Source: Morinoia aosen (Eukaryota; Arthropoda; Malacostraca; Amphipoda; Talitridae). From it: a stretch of DNA of 64,000 bases. Location: assembly GCA_030386875.1 (NCBI GenBank), contig CM059566.1:39964068-40028067 (forward strand), given 5' to 3'. The notes below the pieces were generated by a model. It was given only the letters and a program-made list of their open reading frames with translations. It was not told the DNA's origin and ran no database searches. A program made the position numbers and the translations under genes. Numbering within the stretch: the first letter of the stretch is position 1; every line of letters begins with the position of its first letter. Positions 10,401 through 24,960 of this stretch are shown one piece after another.

Positions 10401-11130
10401 CTAGATATTAGCGACAAAAGAGCGGCTAAAATCTCTCGGAGTGAGGGGTGGATGTGAGGGAAAAAGCGCGGGAAATCTAAGAAATGAGGGAATGAGAGGG
10501 ATGGGTGCACGTTGAAGGAAGTGAGTTGATGGAAAAAAGAGACGGAATAAGAAGACTAAGAAAATAAGGCACCACTAATAAGAAGAGAGAAAGCACAAAG
10601 AAAGTATGAATGTACACTAAGACAAACAAAACTGACGCAAATCAAAGGAAAGAAGATACTTCAGAATTAAAAAAAAAATATATCAAGGAAAAAGAAGCAG
10701 GATTTAAAGACAGGAAGAAATGAGAATAGTAAAACATGACAAACTGAAGACAAGAAAATAAGGCAAAAAACTAATGAAGGAATAAAAACTGAAACCAAAA
10801 TATATGTTTATGACTGTTTTAATGGATTTCCAGGTTCACTTCTATAAACAAGTCTAATTCAGTGAGCTGTGGTCGAATTTGTGCCCTAATGTGTTCTTTG
10901 AAATTCACTGCCGAGTGACGGTTCTTTCTCCATTCTCACGTCGGTGACGACTTGATACTAGTGATGGTAATTGTAATACCGAGGACATGAGCAAAAAGCC
11001 TTTAGTGTCAACGGTGAATGCAGTAAAATCTCCGTAGACTTGCCAACGCAGACGGTCACCCGACCGAGAACTGCCCGGCAGGCTGGCTAGAGGTCAAGGA
11101 AGGCTACGTCTTGGATCACGAAACAAGGAC
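10401..11130. other. Purine-rich spacer before the giant array
   Basis: About 10,436-10,800 is strongly A/G-biased on the plus strand (runs such as GGGAATGAGAGGGATGGG and GAAGACTAAGAAAATAAGG). The rest is unique. I see no gene. A possible Z- or H-DNA role is speculation. Confidence 0.5.
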
Positions 11131-14100
11131 AGGTCACTAGGGGACATAGGATATGAATAGGATGCCCTAGAGGTCACAATGGTGTGCCACTATAGGGGCA
11201 TAGGATATTAACAGAATGCCCTAGAGGTCACAATGGTATACCACCAGGGGGCATAGGATATGAACAGAATGCCCTAGAGGTCACAATGGTATACCACCAG
11301 GGGGCATAGGATATGAACAGAATGCCCTAGAGGTCACAATGGTATACCACCAGGGGGCATAGGATATGAACAGAATGCCCCAGAGGTCACAATGGTATAC
11401 CACCAGGAGGCATAGGATATGAACAGAATGCCCTAGAGGTCACAATGGTATACCACCAGGGGGCATAGGATATGAACAGAATGCCCTAGAGGTCACAATG
11501 GTATACCACCAGGGGGCATAGGATATGAACAGAATGCCCTAGAGGTCACAATGGTATACCACCAGGGGGCATAGGATATGAACAGAATGCCTTAGAGGTC
11601 ACAATGGTATACCACCAGGAGGCATAGGATATGAACAGAATGCCCTAGAGGTCACAATGGTATACCACCACGGGGCATAGGATATGAACAGAATGCCCTA
11701 GAGGTCACAATGGTATACCACCAGGGGGCATAGGATATGAACAGAATGCCTTAGAGGTCACAATGGTATACCACCAGGAGGCATAGGATATGAACAGAAC
11801 GCCCTAGAGGTCACAATGGTATACCACCAGGGGGCATAGGATATGAACAGAATGCCCTAGAGGTCACAATGGTATAACACCAGGAGGCATAGGATATGAA
11901 CAGAATGCCCTAGAGGACACAATGGTATACCACCAGGGGGCATAGGATATGAACAGAATGCCCTAGAGGACACAATGGTATACCACTAGGGGGCATAGGA
12001 TATGAACAGAATGCCCTAGAGGTCACAATGGTATACCACTAGGGGGCATAGGATATGAACAGAATGCCCTAGAGGTCACAATGGTATACCACCAGGGGGC
12101 ATAGGATATGAACAGAATGCCCTAGAGGACACAATGGTATACCACCAGGGGGCATAGGATATGAACAGAATGCCCTAGAGGTCACAATGGTATACCACCA
12201 GGGGGCATAGGATATGAACAGAATGCCCTAGAGGACACAATGGTATACCACCAGGGGGCATAGGATATGAACAGAATGCCCTAGAGGTCACAATGGTATA
12301 CCACCAGGAGGCATAGGATATGAACAGAATGCCCTAGAGGACACAATGGTATACCACCAGGGGGCATAGGATATGAACAGAATGCCCTAGAGGTCACAAT
12401 GGTATACCACCAGGAGGCATAGGATATGAACAGAATGCCCTAGAGGACACAATGGTATACCACCAGGAGGCATAGGATATGAACAGAATGCCCTAGAGGT
12501 CACAATGGTATACCACCAGGAGGCATAGGATATGAACAGAATGCCCTAGAGGACACAATGGTATACCACTAGGGGGCATAGGATATGAACAGAATGCCCT
12601 AGAGGTCACAATGGTATACCACTAGGGGGCATAGGATATGAACAGAATGCCCTAGAGGACACAATGGTATACCACCAGGGGGCATAGGATATGAACAGAA
12701 TGCCCTAGAGGACACAATGGTATACCACCAGGGGGCATAGGATATGAACAGAATGCCCTAGAGGTCACAATGGTATACCACCAGGAGGCATAGGATATGA
12801 ACAGAATGCCCTAGAGGTCACAATGGTATACCACCAGGGGGCATAGGATATGAACAGAATGCCCTAGAGGACACAATGGTATACCACCAGGGGGCATAGG
12901 ATATGAACAGAATGCCCTAGAGGTCACAATGGTATACCACCAGGGGGCATAGGATATGAACAGAATGCCCTAGAGGTCACAATGGTATACCACCAGGGGG
13001 CATAGGATATGAACAGAATGCCCTAGAGGTCACAATGGTATACCACTAGGGACATAGGATATGAACAGAATGCCCTAGAGGTCACAATGGTATACCACCA
13101 GGGGGCATAGGATATGAACAGAATGCCCTAGAGGTCACAATGGTATACCACCAGGGGGCATAGGATATGAACAGAATGCCCTAGAGGTCACAATGGTATA
13201 CCACCAGGGGGCATAGGATATGAACAGAATGCCCTAGAGGTCACAATGGTATACCACTAGGGGGCATAGGATATGAACAGAATGCCCTAGAGGTCACAAT
13301 GGTATACCACCAGGGGGCATAGGATATGAACAGAATGCCCTAGAGGTCACAATGGTATACCACCAGGGGGCATAGGATATGAACAGAATGCCCTAGAGGT
13401 CACAATGGTATACCACCAGGAGGCATAGGATATGAACAGAATGCCTTAGAGGTCACAATGGTATACCACCAGGGGGCATAGGATATGAACAGAATGCCCT
13501 AGAGGTCACAATGGTATACCACCAGGAGGCATAGGATATGAACAGAATGCCTTAGAGGTCACAATGGTATACCACCAGGGGGCATAGGATATGAACAGAA
13601 TGCCCTAGAGGTCACAATGGTATACCACCAGGAGGCATAGGATATGAACAGAATGCCCTAGAGGTCACAATGGTATACCACCAGGGGGCATAGGATATGA
13701 ACAGAATGCCCTAGAGGACACAATGGTATACCACCAGGAGGCATAGGATATGAACAGAATGCCCTAGAGGTCACAATGGTATACCACCAGGAGGCATAGG
13801 ATATGAACAGAATGCCTTAGAGGTCACAATGGTATACCACCAGGGGGCATAGGATATGAACAGAATGCCCTAGAGGTCACAATGGTATACCACCAGGAGG
13901 CATAGGATATGAACAGAATGCCCTAGAGGTCACAATGGTATACCACCAGGGGGCATAGGATATGAACAGAATGCCCTAGAGGACACAATGGTATACCACC
14001 AGGAGGCATAGGATATGAACAGAATGCCCTAGAGGTCACAATGGTATACCACCAGGGGGCATAGGATATTAACAGAATGCCTTAGAGGTCACAATGGTAT

Positions 14101-17100
14101 ACCACCAGGGGGCATAGGATATTAACAGAATGCCCTAGAGGTCACAATGGTATACCACCAGGGGGCATAGGATATGAACAGAATGCCTTAGAGGTCACAA
14201 TGGTATACCACCAGGGGGCATAGGATATGAACAGAATGCCCTAGAGGTCACAATGGTATACCACCAGGGGGCATAGGATATGAACAGAATGCCCTAGAGG
14301 TCACAATGGTATACCACCAGGAGGCATAGGATATGAACAGAATGCCTTAGAGGTCACAATGGTATACCACCAGGGGGCATAGGATATGAACAGAATGCCC
14401 TAGAGGTCACAATGGTATACCACCAGGGGGCATAGGATATGAACAGAATGCCCTAGAGGTCACAATGGTATCCCACCAGGAGGCATAGGATATGAACAGA
14501 ATGCCCTAGAGGTCACAATGGTATACCACCAGGAGGCATAGGATATGAACAGAATGCCTTAGAGGTCACAATGGTATACCACCAGGGGGCATAGGATATG
14601 AACAGAATGCCCTAGAGGTCACAATGGTATACCACCAGGGGGCATAGGATATGAACAAAATGCCCTAGAGGTCACAATGGTATACCACCAGGGGGCATAG
14701 GATATGAACAGAATGCCCTAGAGGTCACAATGGTATACCACCAGGGGGCATAGGATATGAACAGAATGCCCTAGAGGTCACAATGGTATACCACCAGGGG
14801 GCATAGGATATGAACAGAATGCCCTAGAGGTCACAATGGTATACCACCAGGAGGCATAGGATATGAACAGAATGCCCTAGAGGTCACAATGGTATACCAC
14901 CAGGGGGCATAGGATATGAACAGAATGCCCTAGAGGACACAATGGTATACCACCAGGGGGCATAGGATATGAACAGAATGCCCTAGAGGTCACAATGGTA
15001 TACCACCAGGGGGCATAGGATATGAACAGAATGCCTTAGAGGTCACAATGGTATACCACCAGGGGGCATAGGATATTAACAGAATGCCCTAGAGGTCACA
15101 ATGGTATACCACCAGGGGGCATAGGATATGAACAGAATGCCTTAGAGGTCACAATGGTATACCACCAGGGGGCATAGGATATGAACAGAATGCCCTAGAG
15201 GTCACAATGGTATACCACCAGGGGGCATAGGATATGAACAGAATGCCCTAGAGGTCACAATGGTATACCACCAGGAGGCATAGGATATGAACAGAATGCC
15301 CTAGAGGTCACAATGGTATACCACCAGGGGGCATAGGATATGAACAGAATGCCCTAGAGGTCACAATGGTATACCACCAGGAGGCATAGGATATGAACAG
15401 AATGCCTTAGAGGTCACAATGGTATACCACCAGGGGGCATAGGATATGAACAGAATGCCCTAGAGGTCACAATGGTATACCACCAGGGGGCATAGGATAT
15501 GAACAGAATGCCCTAGAGGTCACAATGGTATACCACCAGGGGGCATAGGATATGAACAGAATGCCCTAGAGGTCACAATGGTATACCACCAGGGGGCATA
15601 GGATATGAACAGAATGCCCTAGAGGTCACAATGGTATACCACCAGGGGGCATAGGATATGAACAGAATGCCCTAGAGGTCACAATGGTATACCACCAGGA
15701 GGCATAGGATATGAACAGAATGCCCTAGAGGTCACAATGGTATACCACCAGGGGGCATAGGATATGAACAGAATGCCCTAGAGGACACAATGGTATACCA
15801 CCAGGGGGCATAGGATATGAACAGAATGCCCTAGAGGTCACAATGGTATACCACCAGGGGGCATAGGATATGAACAGAATGCCTTAGAGGTCACAATGGT
15901 ATACCACCAGGGGGCATAGGATATTAACAGAATGCCCTAGAGGTCACAATGGTATACCACCAGGGGGCATAGGATATGAACAGAATGCCCTAGAGGTCAC
16001 AATGGTATACCACTAGGGACATAGGATATGAACAGAATGCCTTAGAGGTCACAATGGTATACCACCAGGAGGCATAGGATATGAACAGAATGCCCTAGAG
16101 GTCACAATGGTATACCACCAGGGGGCATAGGATATGAACAGAATGCCTTAGAGGTCACAATGGTATACCACCAGGAGGCATAGGATATGAACAGAATGCC
16201 CTAGAGGTCACAATGGTATACCACCACGGGGCATAGGATATGAACAGAATGCCCTAGAGGTCACAATGGTATACCACCAGGGGGCATAGGATATGAACAG
16301 AATGCCTTAGAGGTCACAATGGTATACCACCAGGAGGCATAGGATATGAACAGAACGCCCTAGAGGTCACAATGGTATACCACCAGGGGGCATAGGATAT
16401 GAACAGAATGCCCTAGAGGTCACAATGGTATAACACCAGGAGGCATAGGATATGAACAGAATGCCCTAGAGGACACAATGGTATACCACCAGGGGGCATA
16501 GGATATGAACAGAATGCCCTAGAGGACACAATGGTATACCACTAGGGGGCATAGGATATGAACAGAATGCCCTAGAGGTCACAATGGTATACCACTAGGG
16601 GGCATAGGATATGAACAGAATGCCCTAGAGGTCACAATGGTATACCACCAGGGGGCATAGGATATGAACAGAATGCCCTAGAGGACACAATGGTATACCA
16701 CCAGGGGGCATAGGATATGAACAGAATGCCCTAGAGGTCACAATGGTATACCACCAGGGGGCATAGGATATGAACAGAATGCCCTAGAGGACACAATGGT
16801 ATACCACCAGGGGGCATAGGATATGAACAGAATGCCCTAGAGGTCACAATGGTATACCACCAGGAGGCATAGGATATGAACAGAATGCCCTAGAGGACAC
16901 AATGGTATACCACCAGGGGGCATAGGATATGAACAGAATGCCCTAGAGGTCACAATGGTATACCACCAGGAGGCATAGGATATGAACAGAATGCCCTAGA
17001 GGACACAATGGTATACCACCAGGAGGCATAGGATATGAACAGAATGCCCTAGAGGTCACAATGGTATACCACCAGGAGGCATAGGATATGAACAGAATGC

Positions 17101-20100
17101 CCTAGAGGACACAATGGTATACCACTAGGGGGCATAGGATATGAACAGAATGCCCTAGAGGTCACAATGGTATACCACTAGGGGGCATAGGATATGAACA
17201 GAATGCCCTAGAGGACACAATGGTATACCACCAGGGGGCATAGGATATGAACAGAATGCCCTAGAGGACACAATGGTATACCACCAGGGGGCATAGGATA
17301 TGAACAGAATGCCCTAGAGGTCACAATGGTATACCACCAGGAGGCATAGGATATGAACAGAATGCCCTAGAGGTCACAATGGTATACCACCAGGGGGCAT
17401 AGGATATGAACAGAATGCCCTAGAGGACACAATGGTATACCACCAGGGGGCATAGGATATGAACAGAATGCCCTAGAGGTCACAATGGTATACCACCAGG
17501 GGGCATAGGATATGAACAGAATGCCCTAGAGGTCACAATGGTATACCACCAGGGGGCATAGGATATGAACAGAATGCCCTAGAGGTCACAATGGTATACC
17601 ACTAGGGACATAGGATATGAACAGAATGCCCTAGAGGTCACAATGGTATACCACCAGGGGGCATAGGATATGAACAGAATGCCCTAGAGGTCACAATGGT
17701 ATACCACCAGGGGGCATAGGATATGAACAGAATGCCCTAGAGGTCACAATGGTATACCACCAGGGGGCATAGGATATGAACAGAATGCCCTAGAGGTCAC
17801 AATGGTATACCACTAGGGGGCATAGGATATGAACAGAATGCCCTAGAGGTCACAATGGTATACCACCAGGGGGCATAGGATATGAACAGAATGCCCTAGA
17901 GGTCACAATGGTATACCACCAGGGGGCATAGGATATGAACAGAATGCCCTAGAGGTCACAATGGTATACCACCAGGAGGCATAGGATATGAACAGAATGC
18001 CTTAGAGGTCACAATGGTATACCACCAGGGGGCATAGGATATGAACAGAATGCCCTAGAGGTCACAATGGTATACCACCAGGAGGCATAGGATATGAACA
18101 GAATGCCTTAGAGGTCACAATGGTATACCACCAGGGGGCATAGGATATGAACAGAATGCCCTAGAGGTCACAATGGTATACCACCAGGAGGCATAGGATA
18201 TGAACAGAATGCCCTAGAGGTCACAATGGTATACCACCAGGGGGCATAGGATATGAACAGAATGCCCTAGAGGACACAATGGTATACCACCAGGAGGCAT
18301 AGGATATGAACAGAATGCCCTAGAGGTCACAATGGTATACCACCAGGAGGCATAGGATATGAACAGAATGCCTTAGAGGTCACAATGGTATACCACCAGG
18401 GGGCATAGGATATGAACAGAATGCCCTAGAGGTCACAATGGTATACCACCAGGAGGCATAGGATATGAACAGAATGCCCTAGAGGTCACAATGGTATACC
18501 ACCAGGGGGCATAGGATATGAACAGAATGCCCTAGAGGACACAATGGTATACCACCAGGAGGCATAGGATATGAACAGAATGCCCTAGAGGTCACAATGG
18601 TATACCACCAGGGGGCATAGGATATTAACAGAATGCCTTAGAGGTCACAATGGTATACCACCAGGGGGCATAGGATATTAACAGAATGCCCTAGAGGTCA
18701 CAATGGTATACCACCAGGGGGCATAGGATATGAACAGAATGCCTTAGAGGTCACAATGGTATACCACCAGGGGGCATAGGATATGAACAGAATGCCCTAG
18801 AGGTCACAATGGTATACCACCAGGGGGCATAGGATATGAACAGAATGCCCTTGAGGTCACAATGGTATACCACCAGGAGGCATAGGATATGAACAGAATG
18901 CCTTAGAGGTCACAATGGTATACCACCAGGGGGCATAGGATATGAACAGAATGCCCTAGAGGTCACAATGGTATACCACCAGGGGGCATAGGATATGAAC
19001 AGAATGCCCTAGAGGTCACAATGGTATCCCACCAGGAGGCATAGGATATGAACAGAATGCCCTAGAGGTCACAATGGTATACCACCAGGAGGCATAGGAT
19101 ATGAACAGAATGCCTTAGAGGTCACAATGGTATACCACCAGGGGGCATAGGATATGAACAGAATGCCCTAGAGGTCACAATGGTATACCACCAGGGGGCA
19201 TAGGATATGAACAAAATGCCCTAGAGGTCACAATGGTATACCACCAGGGGGCATAGGATATGAACAGAATGCCCTAGAGGTCACAATGGTATACCACCAG
19301 GGGGCATAGGATATGAACAGAATGCCCTAGAGGTCACAATGGTATACCACCAGGGGGCATAGGATATGAACAGAATGCCCTAGAGGTCACAATGGTATAC
19401 CACCAGGAGGCATAGGATATGAACAGAATGCCCTAGAGGTCACAATGGTATACCACCAGGGGGCATAGGATATGAACAGAATGCCCTAGAGGACACAATG
19501 GTATACCACCAGGGGGCATAGGATATGAACAGAATGCCCTAGAGGTCACAATGGTATACCACCAGGGGGCATAGGATATGAACAGAATGCCTTAGAGGTC
19601 ACAATGGTATACCACCAGGGGGCATAGGATATTAACAGAATGCCCTAGAGGTCACAATGGTATACCACCAGGGGGCATAGGATATGAACAGAATGCCTTA
19701 GAGGTCACAATGGTATACCACCAGGGGGCATAGGATATGAACAGAATGCCCTAGAGGTCACAATGGTATACCACCAGGGGGCATAGGATATGAACAGAAT
19801 GCCCTAGAGGTCACAATGGTATACCACCAGGAGGCATAGGATATGAACAGAATGCCCTAGAGGTCACAATGGTATACCACCAGGGGGCATAGGATATGAA
19901 CAGAATGCCCTAGAGGTCACAATGGTATACCACCAGGAGGCATAGGATATGAACAGAATGCCTTAGAGGTCACAATGGTATACCACCAGGGGGCATAGGA
20001 TATGAACAGAATGCCCTAGAGGTCACAATGGTATACCACCAGGGGGCATAGGATATGAACAGAATGCCCTAGAGGTCACAATGGTATACCACCAGGGGGC

Positions 20101-21235
20101 ATAGGATATGAACAGAATGCCCTAGAGGTCACAATGGTATACCACCAGGGGGCATAGGATATGAACAGAATGCCCTAGAGGTCACAATGGTATACCACCA
20201 GGGGGCATAGGATATGAACAGAATGCCCTAGAGGTCACAATGGTATACCACCAGGAGGCATAGGATATGAACAGAATGCCCTAGAGGTCACAATGGTATA
20301 CCACCAGGGGGCATAGGATATGAACAGAATGCCCTAGAGGACACAATGGTATACCACCAGGGGGCATAGGATATGAACAGAATGCCCTAGAGGTCACAAT
20401 GGTATACCACCAGGGGGCATAGGATATGAACAGAATGCCTTAGAGGTCACAATGGTATACCACCAGGGGGCATAGGATATTAACAGAATGCCCTAGAGGT
20501 CACAATGGTATACCACCAGGGGGCATAGGATATGAACAGAATGCCCTAGAGGTCACAATGGTATACCACTAGGGACATAGGATATGAACAGAATGCCTTA
20601 GAGGTCACAATGGTATACCACCAGGAGGCATAGGATATGAACAGAATGCCCTAGAGGTCACAATGGTATACCACCAGGAGGCATAGGATATGAACAGAAC
20701 GCCCTAGAGGACACAATGGTATACCACTAGGGACATAGGATATGAACAGAATGCCTTAGAGGTCACAATGGTATACCACTAGGGACATAGGATATGAACA
20801 GAATGCCTTAGAGGTCACAATGGTATACCGCCAGGAGGCATAGGATATGAACAGAATGCCCTAGAGGTCACAATGGTATACCACCAGGAGGCATAGGATA
20901 TGAACAGAATGCCCTAGAGGACACAATGGTATACCGCCAGGAGGCATAGGATATGAACAGAATGCCCTAGAGGTCACAATGGTATACCACCAGGAGGCAT
21001 AGGATATGAACAGAATGCCCTAGAGGTCACAATGGTATACCACCAGGAGGCATAGGATATGAACAGAATGCCCTAGAGGACACAATGGTATACCGCCAGG
21101 AGGCATAGGATATGAACAGAATGCCCTAGAGGTCACAATGGTATACCGCCAGGAGGCATAGGATATGAACAGAATGCCCTAGAGGTCACAATGGTATACC
21201 ACCAGGGGGCATAGGATATGAATAAGATGCCCTAA
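11131..21235. repeat. Giant 53-bp satellite array, about 190 units, with a 4,556-bp block duplication
   Basis: The unit begins GGCATAGGATATGAACAG, passes through AATGCCCTAGAGGTCACAA and ends in TGGTATACCACCAGGG. The core TGGTATACCA is a perfect 10-bp palindrome present once per unit. Variants (GTCAC/GACAC, CCC/CTT, GGGGG/GGAGG, ACTAGGGACAT) mark individual units. Rare variants recur at a constant 4,556-bp distance, showing that about 11,520-16,100 was duplicated head to tail into about 16,080-20,670. Edge units are degraded and both carry GAATA(G/A)GATGCCCTA. Every frame has stops, so the array is non-coding. It could be a satellite, heterochromatin or an expanded minisatellite. Confidence 0.97.
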
Positions 21236-22067
21236 AAACCACTCAAACCCCTCAGACACCCAAGACGCAACATTTCAACAGCTACAACACAGTATAGTCT
21301 CAAGCAATCATCGCACACATGCATCACACGGGCAAAATAAATACTCAAAATGTTCCAACAAGAGCGTGTGTGTTGGCACCAGTTGTTCATTAACATCACT
21401 CGTTTATTTTTACTTTATTTTAATTGGCTGTGAAATTCCGTGCAGAAGCGCGGGAGATAGTGGGAGGAGTTGTGTCACTGCGGTTACCTTTCATTACTGC
21501 AACACGTAAACCGTATTGTGACAGCGTGTAGCACTGCTATGCTACATTGTGCTTGCATGTAACCCAGGCTACATACTGTTCGACTTTCTCGGAGAAAATT
21601 GCTGGTTTTGAAGAATAAATGAGCACAATTTTTTACTGATGAAACGCATACGAGACCAGTCGAGAGAAAATAGGCAATTTAAAAGCTATAAAAAGATCAA
21701 GGCCCTTGAAATAAATTCTGCGTCAGATTTTTATGTTTTTTATTTTGCTGTAAAAGGGAAAAATTGTAAGAGAATGTTCGACCTCAGTTACATGTGACAA
21801 GTTCGACTTCAGTTACAGAAAAAGCTCAGTTACAAGTGACAAAGAATCGACCCACCTATTTCCCATAAAAGCTACCAACGGAAATTGAGACACTTGGCTC
21901 TGAAAAGAAATGTTCAATGCGAACATCAGGAATTTAGAGAAATTTTGTGTACCCAATGCGCATCGTAGGCTGAACGCAGCAAAATAATTATAATTAACCA
22001 AAATCTAAACAAGTTCAAATGAACTGCATGAAGAATATATTTTGCAGCTGACTTGCAACGGACAAAA
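21236..22067. other. Unique spacer, no gene seen
   Basis: Ordinary AT-rich DNA right of the giant array. Only short open frames. Confidence 0.45.
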
Positions 22068-22478
22068 TCGAGACAATTTGGAAATGTTCATAACAGGAGA
22101 AAGGTCAAAATTTGACAACTGACTGATTGGAAAGTACCAAAAATTGCGACAATTCAAAAATGTTGATCAAAGGACAACGGGCAAGACTTAGCAGCTGACG
22201 AATAACAAGAGACGAAAACCCCAACAATTCAGAATTGTTCATCAGAGAAAATAGAAAAAACTTGACAACTGACAAACAAAGTATTACCAAAATGGCGCCA
22301 ATTGAGAGATGGTCTCCAGAGAACAAAGAACAAAACTTGACAGCTGACAAACAAAATGTTACCAAAACAACAATTCAGAAATGTTCATCAGAGAAAAAGA
22401 GCAAAACTTGACAACTGACTAACAAAGTATTACCAAAATGGCGCCAATTGAGAGATGGTCTCGAGAGAACAAAGGACA
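22068..22478. repeat. Degenerate repeat of about 80 bp, about 5 copies
   Basis: Copies share ACAATTCAGAAATGTTCATC, AACTTGACA(A/G)CTGAC and ATTACCAAAATGGCGCCAAT. The last two copies are very similar over more than 60 bp, each including GAGAGATGGTCTC. The first copies are much more diverged. Confidence 0.75.
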
Positions 22479-22599
22479 TAAGGCGAGCGCAAACACCCGC
22501 AGGAAATGCGCTCTTCAGATAAGTAAAGAAGGGTCGGACATCTCAGCAGACACTTGACTGGTCACATGAGGGTGACGTGTGTGTGTGGTGCTGTGTAGC

Positions 22600-22860
22600 G
22601 TCGTGTGTACGTACTCATATATACGCACACACACAGAGCATACAAGCACACGAAAATGCGCATGCAAATTCACGTGGAAAAACACTCGGATATACGCACA
22701 AGTGCCTGCATAACTACTAATATGTATATATATATAAGTGTATGTATAATATATATGTTTATATATGTAGAAGTTTTGATTTATTTCAAATATATATATA
22801 TGTACACATATTTATATATATACATATTTATATATATATATATATATATATAAATATATT
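22600..22860. repeat. CA-rich and (TA)n microsatellite cluster
   Basis: ACGCACACACACAGAGC-type sequence grades into long ATATAT runs (about 22,725-22,858). The Tyr/Ile-rich plus-strand frame across it is low-complexity. Confidence 0.85.
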
Positions 22861-23852
22861 CGGACATTAGATAATTCGTATTAGGACATAAATGGGACAT
22901 TAGATATTAGGGCAATGGGATATTAGATATATCAGTTGATAAACAATGAGAAATGCATCAATGTTCAACCACCTGTTGAATAACTCTAGTATCAATGTTA
23001 TCGTTTGATTCTACCTGATTCTAAAAAATAAAAGAATTCAAGAATTTACCTTTGCGTTGAATAGTTTTGCACATCGCTGCACATAACTCGTACAAATACT
23101 ATATTAGCTATATATTCATTTAGTATACTAAAAAGTTATTTATTTTAATTTATATAGTTAATACATATATTTGAGATTTAAACTCAAGCACATATTCCTC
23201 TCATACCTTTGCACATGATATAGTGCACACACCTACACGAACACTCGCGTATACCTTCCCATACATGCACCCATACACGTGACAAACACACTCAGAGCGC
23301 GTCAGCGAGCGCATATAAGGAACGGAGCAGGGAATAACTAATCCCACACCTCGCGTCTTCTTTTTCCACGCAACAATTCGGGTTGCGTCCATATCTGCGA
23401 AATGCTCGCGTTTTAGAAATATCGGAAATTTATTCGGGTTTGTAGGGGATATTGAACGAGATGTTGTCGAACTGCCTTAGCGTCGCACTTCGTCGTAACC
23501 GCGACCATGTTCGACGTTTAAACAATTTAAACAATTTATTTACCATAGGCAAATTAATAAATTTATTTACCACAGGTAAATACAGAAGTAGATTGTTTCT
23601 CTAGTCTAGTACAATTGTCAAATTTGAGTATAGCTACCTGTGGGCCCGAGTAAGTTCAACGACTTCTGGGGCATCCTACCATCAACGTTATTCTAGGGTG
23701 TACAATAATGTTTAACCTAATTCACTTAACCTAGTTACGCATTAGACTGATCAATGAGATAGTTAATTTAACGTTATCGTCTGTGCAAGACTTAGCGAGC
23801 CGAATGCCAAACAAACGCAGGCATCTTACAAAAGAAAGTTATAACGTGAAAT
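22861..23852. other. Unique spacer, no gene seen
   Basis: It starts with a few loose GGACATTAGATATTAGG repeats (22,861-22,940). The rest is unique AT-rich DNA without a recognisable gene. Confidence 0.45.
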
Positions 23853-24205
23853 ATAAAACGGGAAGATTAGATTAGATGTTTCTTTAAGCCACCTCAACCA
23901 TAACAAAGACGTTCCAAGGAGAAGAAGGAGGGAGGCATCAGTTAGTCTGGAGTGGAGGGAACACAAAATCTGTGCACAAGGTGTATAGAAACAGAAAGTT
24001 TAGAAAGAAGTTTATGAAACAAGATAATAAAAGTTCAAGAAAAAGTAGTAACGTAGGCGAGGAAAAAAAAATGGATAGCAGTGAACCGAAAATATGTGGA
24101 TGGTTTTTAACAAAACATTACAACATTTTATTTCCATACAAAAAAGGCCTACCTAACCTTTCAGTTCGGGACCTCACATTTTACTCTAGGAATAAAACGG
24201 GAAGA
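23853..24205 (-). mobile_element. SINE-like element S1, 5'-truncated copy with 14-bp TSD
   Basis: The direct repeat ATAAAACGGGAAGA flanks the element at 23,853-23,866 and 24,192-24,205, leaving a 325-bp insert. The insert matches other S1 copies over the GTTCCAAGGAGA, AGAAACAGAAAGTT, GCAGTGAACCGAAAA, GGCCTACCTAACCTTTCAG and CGGGACCTCACAT blocks. It lacks the terminal 50 bp or so seen at 51,842-51,891. The low-coordinate end is a short simple repeat (TTAGATTAGATG). Long TSDs, a simple tail at one end and truncation at the other fit target-primed retrotransposition, with the RNA copied from the minus strand. I see no clear pol III boxes. No protein is encoded. Confidence 0.8.
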
Positions 24206-24690
24206 GTCGCGTGATTTCATCTGTGCAAATATGGGAAAGAGAAGCATTCGTGACAGCAGAACAAGTGAGGCAGACCAGAGACTGAAACGCAAACAAAGCA
24301 TCAAAATTATCGGTCGTTGACGTGACAAAGATTCAGTCGTGCCAGTGAGAGTGTAATGTCAAGGGCTGAGGGCATGCGTCATGAGACTGATGAACTTAGT
24401 ACGCTTACAGAACCATCGAGACGCTAGGAAATGTCTCACGGGAATAAAAACACTGGGTCGGTGTACACACATTATCCAGACGCTAGGAAATGTCTCACGA
24501 GACCACACTGGTGATTACACGGTCTCACACACACACAAACTCTCTCACACACACGCACAGAGCGCATGTTGCACGCCATGAATCACGCATATCATGTGTC
24601 ATGTTCACACAACACACACGCACACAGCGCATGTTGCACGCCATGAATCACGCATATCATGTGTCATGTTCACACAGCAGCACACACGCA
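24206..24690. repeat. Two small two-copy repeats in CA-rich spacer
   Basis: ACGCTAGGAAATGTCTCACG occurs near 24,420 and again near 24,480. A 65-bp unit containing GCGCATGTTGCACGCCATGA is duplicated in tandem at about 24,550-24,680. CA runs surround both. Confidence 0.85.
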
Positions 24691-24960
24691 CACGCACCAA
24701 CAAGCACACAGTAAGTCACACACTATCATTGTGCCGGCCGTCGCGTCAGTAAATGGAAACACGGAGCAAGACCTGTAAAGTCGTGTCTTCATTGAGCTAA
24801 TATAGAAAGCATCAACTGTGCAGAGTTCCCTTTTGTAACAGTGAGTGAGGGCCTCGGTGTCTTCGTGGATACGTCAGCGCTTTGAAAAGCAGTCCCTAGG
24901 ACATCGTTGTGCAGAAATGACTTCTTTTGTCAATTAATCGTTCTTAAAATTAACTATTGA

